A DNA stretch of 64,000 nt, from contig JAZRFM010000005.1 in NCBI GenBank assembly GCA_045661345.1, positions 97,015 to 161,014 on the forward strand. The letters run 5' to 3'. Below the pieces are notes generated by a model. It saw only the letters and a list, made by a program, of their open reading frames with translations. It was not told where the DNA came from and searched no databases. The translations under genes and the position numbers were made by a program. Origin of the DNA: RUG12461 sp045661345 (GTDB lineage Bacteria; Bacillota; Clostridia; Lachnospirales; Lachnospiraceae). Numbering within the stretch: position 1 is the first letter of the stretch; each line of letters opens with the position of its first letter. This document shows, piece by piece, positions 61,013-64,000 of the stretch.

Positions 61013-61079
61013 GTGTGACCTCCTTTTTTCATTCCATGCCATTGTATGAAAGCATTTTTTGAATCGCAGTCTGTCTTTC

Positions 61080-61280
61080 TCAAAGGAACGGGTTAATATA
61101 GTGCTCAGCGACTGAGCTATTGTTGTACTTCTTGCCGCCGCTGACCTGTTTGCCGCCGCTGACCTGTTCCAGCGCATCATCGGGAAGCATATCCTGTGCC
61201 TGCTCCGTCATAGTCTTCGCGTCCATGATGTCCTTCGCTTTCTCCGCCTGATCCTTTTGTTTCTCCGTATGCTCCATCAT
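61080..61280 (-). CDS. GG-leader peptide 1
   Basis: This 66-aa peptide has leader HTEKQKDQAEKAKDIMDAK, then LPDDALEQVSGG followed by a second KQVSGG: the cleavage motif is duplicated. The core ends EHYINPFL, matching the INP signature of the other two. ATG 61280 is used; the adjacent ATG 61277 has the better spacing to GGAGG. First gene after the promoter at 61314-61342. Confidence 0.72.
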   Translation of the reverse strand: MMEHTEKQKDQAEKAKDIMDAKTMTEQAQDMLPDDALEQVSGGKQVSGGKKYNNSSVAEHYINPFL

Positions 61281-61313
61281 CGCACCTCCTTTGGCTTTTT
61301 ATTATTCTACCAT

Positions 61314-61342
61314 TTTATACGAACCAAAGCACAGGCTGGCAA
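61314..61342 (-). promoter_or_regulatory. Promoter C, shared motif (TTGCCA-17-TATAAA with TTCG before -10)
   Basis: On the minus strand: TTGCCA (61342-61337), a 17-bp spacer ending GTTCG, TATAAA (61319-61314), about 34 nt before GG peptide 1. Almost identical in design to the promoter at 51361-51389. Confidence 0.68.
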
Positions 61343-61386
61343 TATTTTTACAAATACTTTTATTGGTTTATTTAAGGAATCGCTCC

Positions 61387-63675
61387 TCATGACGGGGTTG
61401 ATTCTGTTTCTTTTACTTTTCCATAGATATTGAACAGATTCAGCCTTAATGCATTGGATACCACCAGAAAGCTGGACAGACTCATGGCTGCCGCTGCGAA
61501 AACCGGGCTTAGCTGCCAGCCGAACAGCGGAATGAACACCCCTGCTGCCAACGGAATTCCAATCACATTATAGGAGAATGCCCAGAACAGATTCTGATGA
61601 ATGTTACGCAGGGTCTTCCGGCTTAAGCGAATGGCTGCCGGCACATCTGCCAGGGTATTCTTCATCAACACGACATCAGCTGCATCTACAGCAACATCCG
61701 CACCTGCACCAATGGCGATGCCGATATCCGCTCTGGTCAGTGCCGGTGCATCATTGATGCCATCCCCAACCATCATGGTCTTGCCGCGTTCCTGAAGTCT
61801 GCGGACTTCCCGCTCCTTATCCCCGGGAAGCACGCCGGCTATGATTTCATCCACGCCAGCCCTGGTTCCGATGGCCCTGGCCGTTCGCTCATTATCCCCG
61901 GTCAGCATCACTACATGAAGTCCCAGATCCTTCAGGGTACGAATGGCCTGCGGACTGTCTTCCTTCATCACATCGGCCACAGCGATGATACCGGCTAATT
62001 TCCCGCCATCCGAGAAAAACAGAGGCGTCTTGCCTTCTTCTGCCAGGGCATCGGCACAGGATGCGATTTCCTCCGTTACCGTTGCCACTGTACGGATATA
62101 GGACAGGTTACCGCCTGCAATGGTTTTTCCATTCCATACAGCGCTCAGTCCGTTTCCCGGAAGAGCCTTAAAATCCGCCACTTCATCCGCCTTGTATCCA
62201 AGCTCTTCGGCTCTTTGCAAAATCGCTTTTGCCAATGGATGCTCACTCTTACTCTCCAGCGCCAGGGCCAGCTTCAGTAAGTCCTGCTCCTTTACGTCAT
62301 TTGCCGGAATCAGGTCTGTTACCTGCGGTTCGCCGGCTGTAACGGTTCCGGTCTTATCCAGTACCACAACTTTAGTCTTGCCGGTCTCCTCCAGAGATAC
62401 CGCCGTCTTGAACAGAATTCCGTTCCTGGCACCCAAGCCGTTCCCTACCATAATCGCCACCGGTGTAGCCAGTCCCAGTGCACAGGGACAACTGATGACC
62501 AGTACCGCAACGGCTCTTGTCATTGCCGTTCCCATCTCTGCGCCTGCAATCATCCAGCCCGCGAAGGTAATGGCTGCTATGATAATCACTGTCGGGACAA
62601 AAATGCCGGATACCTTATCTGCAGTTTTGGCAATTGGGGCCTTCGTAGCAGCCGCATCACTTACCATCTGAATAATCCGGGCAAGGGTGGTGTCTTCACC
62701 AACCGCGGTCGCCTGACATTTGATAAATCCGGATTCATTGGTGGTTGCCGCGGATACACGGTCTCCTGCGCTCTTATCTACCGGAATACTCTCACCGGTA
62801 AGAGCGGATTCATTCACTGCACTGTTGCCATCTATCACTACACCATCCACCGGCACTTTTTCCCCGGGGCGTACCACATAGAGATCTCCGATTTTCACCT
62901 GCGCAACGGGAACCTCTGCCTCGCGCCCGCCATCCAGTATCGTAGCCGTCTCAGGCGCCAGCTTCATCAGTCCCTTCAAGGCATCTGTGGTACGTCCCCT
63001 GGATCGGGCCTCCAGCATCTTGCCGACAGTAATGAGTGTCAGGATCATGGCCGCCGACTCAAAATACAAGCTCATCATGTAATCCGCCACCGCATCTTTG
63101 TTCCCATCCGCTGCTGCTCTTGTCATGGCAAACAGCACATAGGTGCTCCAGCCAAATGCTGCAAAAGAACCCAGGGCAACCAGTGCGTCCATATTGGGCG
63201 CCCGGTGAATCAGGCTCCGGAAACCGCTGATGAAGAACTTCTGATTTATCACCATAATCATGCCGGTTAACAGCATCTGTACCAGGCCCATGGCAATATG
63301 GTTCTCATTGAAAAACGGCGGCAATGGCCAATCCCACAGCATATGTCCCATGGAAAAATACAAAAGAGGAATGAGAAACACCAGGGATGAAATCAGTCTC
63401 CTGCGAAGGATCGGTGTCTCCTGATCCTGCAATCCATCATCCACAACACCTGCCGCTTCTGCTGCCCTGGTACGGCTCTCTTTTGCGGAGGCACCATAGC
63501 CGGCATTCTCCACGGCCTGAATGATGGCGCTCTCAGATGCGCTTCCTTCCACACCCATGGAGTTGGTCAGAAGGCTGACGGTGCAGCTCTCTACACCCGG
63601 AACCGCCGATACTGCTTTTTCCACTCTGTTTACACAGGCTGCACAACTCATGCCTGTCACTGCATACTGCTTCAT
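61387..63675 (-). CDS. copA: Copper-translocating P1B-type ATPase
   Basis: This 762-aa membrane ATPase has one N-terminal heavy-metal domain with GMSCAAC (residues 8-14), eight TM segments, the CPC ion-binding motif in SCPCALGLATP, phosphorylation DKTGTVT, and GDGINDAPAL. The pattern is Cu(I)-type. It starts alone, 95 nt from the tRNA-Leu gene; no CopY/CsoR regulator or CopZ chaperone is within the window. Confidence 0.94.
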   Translation of the reverse strand: MKQYAVTGMSCAACVNRVEKAVSAVPGVESCTVSLLTNSMGVEGSASESAIIQAVENAGYGASAKESRTRAAEAAGVVDDGLQDQETPILRRRLISSLVFLIPLLYFSMGHMLWDWPLPPFFNENHIAMGLVQMLLTGMIMVINQKFFISGFRSLIHRAPNMDALVALGSFAAFGWSTYVLFAMTRAAADGNKDAVADYMMSLYFESAAMILTLITVGKMLEARSRGRTTDALKGLMKLAPETATILDGGREAEVPVAQVKIGDLYVVRPGEKVPVDGVVIDGNSAVNESALTGESIPVDKSAGDRVSAATTNESGFIKCQATAVGEDTTLARIIQMVSDAAATKAPIAKTADKVSGIFVPTVIIIAAITFAGWMIAGAEMGTAMTRAVAVLVISCPCALGLATPVAIMVGNGLGARNGILFKTAVSLEETGKTKVVVLDKTGTVTAGEPQVTDLIPANDVKEQDLLKLALALESKSEHPLAKAILQRAEELGYKADEVADFKALPGNGLSAVWNGKTIAGGNLSYIRTVATVTEEIASCADALAEEGKTPLFFSDGGKLAGIIAVADVMKEDSPQAIRTLKDLGLHVVMLTGDNERTARAIGTRAGVDEIIAGVLPGDKEREVRRLQERGKTMMVGDGINDAPALTRADIGIAIGAGADVAVDAADVVLMKNTLADVPAAIRLSRKTLRNIHQNLFWAFSYNVIGIPLAAGVFIPLFGWQLSPVFAAAAMSLSSFLVVSNALRLNLFNIYGKVKETESTPS

Positions 63676-63732
63676 ATGGATGTCTTCCTAACTGTTTACA
63701 ATATTAAGGCTTTCCCCGACCCGGTCAAAGAA

Positions 63733-63760
63733 AAGAGCCGGGGCAATTGCCTCAGCTCTT
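63733..63760 (-). terminator. Terminator after tRNA-Leu
   Basis: Imperfect hairpin AAGAGC...GGCAA/TTGCC...GCTCTT followed by TTTTCTTT on the minus strand, directly downstream of the tRNA. Confidence 0.65.
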
Positions 63761-63770
63761 CTTTCATCCA

Positions 63771-63855
63771 TGCGGAAGATGGGACTTGAACCCACACGAT
63801 CGCATTGATCACAAGATCCTTAGTCTTGCTCGTCTGCCAATTCCGACACTTCCGC
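63771..63855 (-). tRNA. tRNA-Leu (anticodon AAG)
   Basis: The minus strand folds as a class II tRNA: acceptor GCGGAAG/CTTCCGC, anticodon stem CAAGA/TCTTG with loop CUAAGGA (anticodon AAG), a long variable arm and T-loop GGTTCAAGTCC. CCA is not encoded. Confidence 0.93.
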
Positions 63856-63866
63856 GAACAAAAAGA

Positions 63867-63895
63867 AGTATAGCAGAGCTTGTGGGGTTTGTCAA
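63867..63895 (-). promoter_or_regulatory. tRNA-Leu promoter (minus strand)
   Basis: TTGACA (63895-63890), 17 bp, TATACT (63872-63867), about 12 nt before the mature 5' end. Confidence 0.82.
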
Positions 63896-63926
63896 CAGGA
63901 AAATAATTGTTTTTTTAAAATACATA

Positions 63927-63955
63927 TTGACTTTTGGGGTAGTGTATATTATGAT
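63927..63955 (+). promoter_or_regulatory. tRNA-Leu promoter (plus strand)
   Basis: TTGACT (63927-63932), 17 bp, TATGAT (63950-63955), followed after 28 nt by the partial tRNA at 63984. Confidence 0.8.
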
Positions 63956-63983
63956 ATATGAGTGAGTTGCAAGACTTACATAC

Positions 63984-64000
63984 GCGGAGATGGCGGAATA
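63984..64000 (+). tRNA. Partial tRNA, probably tRNA-Leu (cut by window end)
   Basis: GCGGAGATGGCGGAATA matches the acceptor stem and D-arm start typical of leucine tRNAs; only 17 nt are in the window. Confidence 0.65.

Overview
The window looks like a chromosomal piece of an anaerobic, high-GC member of the Clostridia, most probably Lachnospiraceae. Supporting signs are the priA-def-fmt-rsmB-rlmN-stp-prkC-rsgA-rpe operon order, pyrB with a regulatory pyrI, a DUF5685/DnaJ pair, ferrous-iron (Feo) uptake and strong Shine-Dalgarno sequences. There are no rRNA genes, integrases, transposases or CRISPR arrays. Most genes are on the minus strand. The species cannot be named from the sequence alone.

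Layout. (1) 1-13.5 kb, minus strand: a probable regulatory and assembly module of an extracellular contractile injection system (eCIS). It starts with two small double-glycine-leader peptides, then two SpoIIE-type PP2C phosphatases, an Afp15-like AAA+ ATPase, a 212-aa protein, a tandem-receiver response regulator, a 617-aa protein of a family I associate with such loci, a single-pass membrane protein and a truncated two-TM cyclase-like sensor. No sheath, tube or baseplate gene is in view; they would lie left of the window or elsewhere. (2) 13.6-17.3 kb: feoA-feoA-feoB-Cys-rich protein, divergent from a DtxR-family regulator, with three operator-like palindromes between them. (3) 17.4-25.2 kb: a paralogue of the 212-aa protein beside a 1109-aa calpain-like cysteine protease, then CDF transporter, aldo/keto reductase and sugar symporter genes. 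(4) 25.3-38.7 kb: a diguanylate cyclase, then the housekeeping translation/phosphosignalling operon, interrupted by about 500 bp of large imperfect palindromes and a G-quadruplex motif. (5) 38.7-42.2 kb: pyrBI, DnaJ/DUF5685, a stand-alone 20-codon gene and RNase P RNA. (6) 42.3-51.2 kb: a six-gene operon of unrecognised large proteins, GNAT-like proteins, a degenerate GGDEF membrane protein and a chaperone-like small protein. (7) 51.4-58.3 kb: dgt-dnaG-rpoD-trmK-nucleoside kinase. (8) 58.5-63.7 kb: an L,D-transpeptidase, a lipoprotein preceded by three double-glycine-leader peptides, and a copper P-type ATPase. (9) The right edge holds two divergent tRNA-Leu genes.

How the parts may fit together. 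Three distant operons (GG peptides plus eCIS module; six-gene unknown operon; GG peptides plus lipoprotein) begin with nearly the same promoter: (C/T)TGCCA, 17 bp ending in TTCG, then TATAA(A/T). With the shared 212-aa paralogues, this suggests that the injection system, candidate cargo (calpain-like protein and the large unknown proteins) and secreted GG-type peptides form one regulon. The promoter matches and paralogy are visible in the sequence; the regulon and cargo roles are inference.
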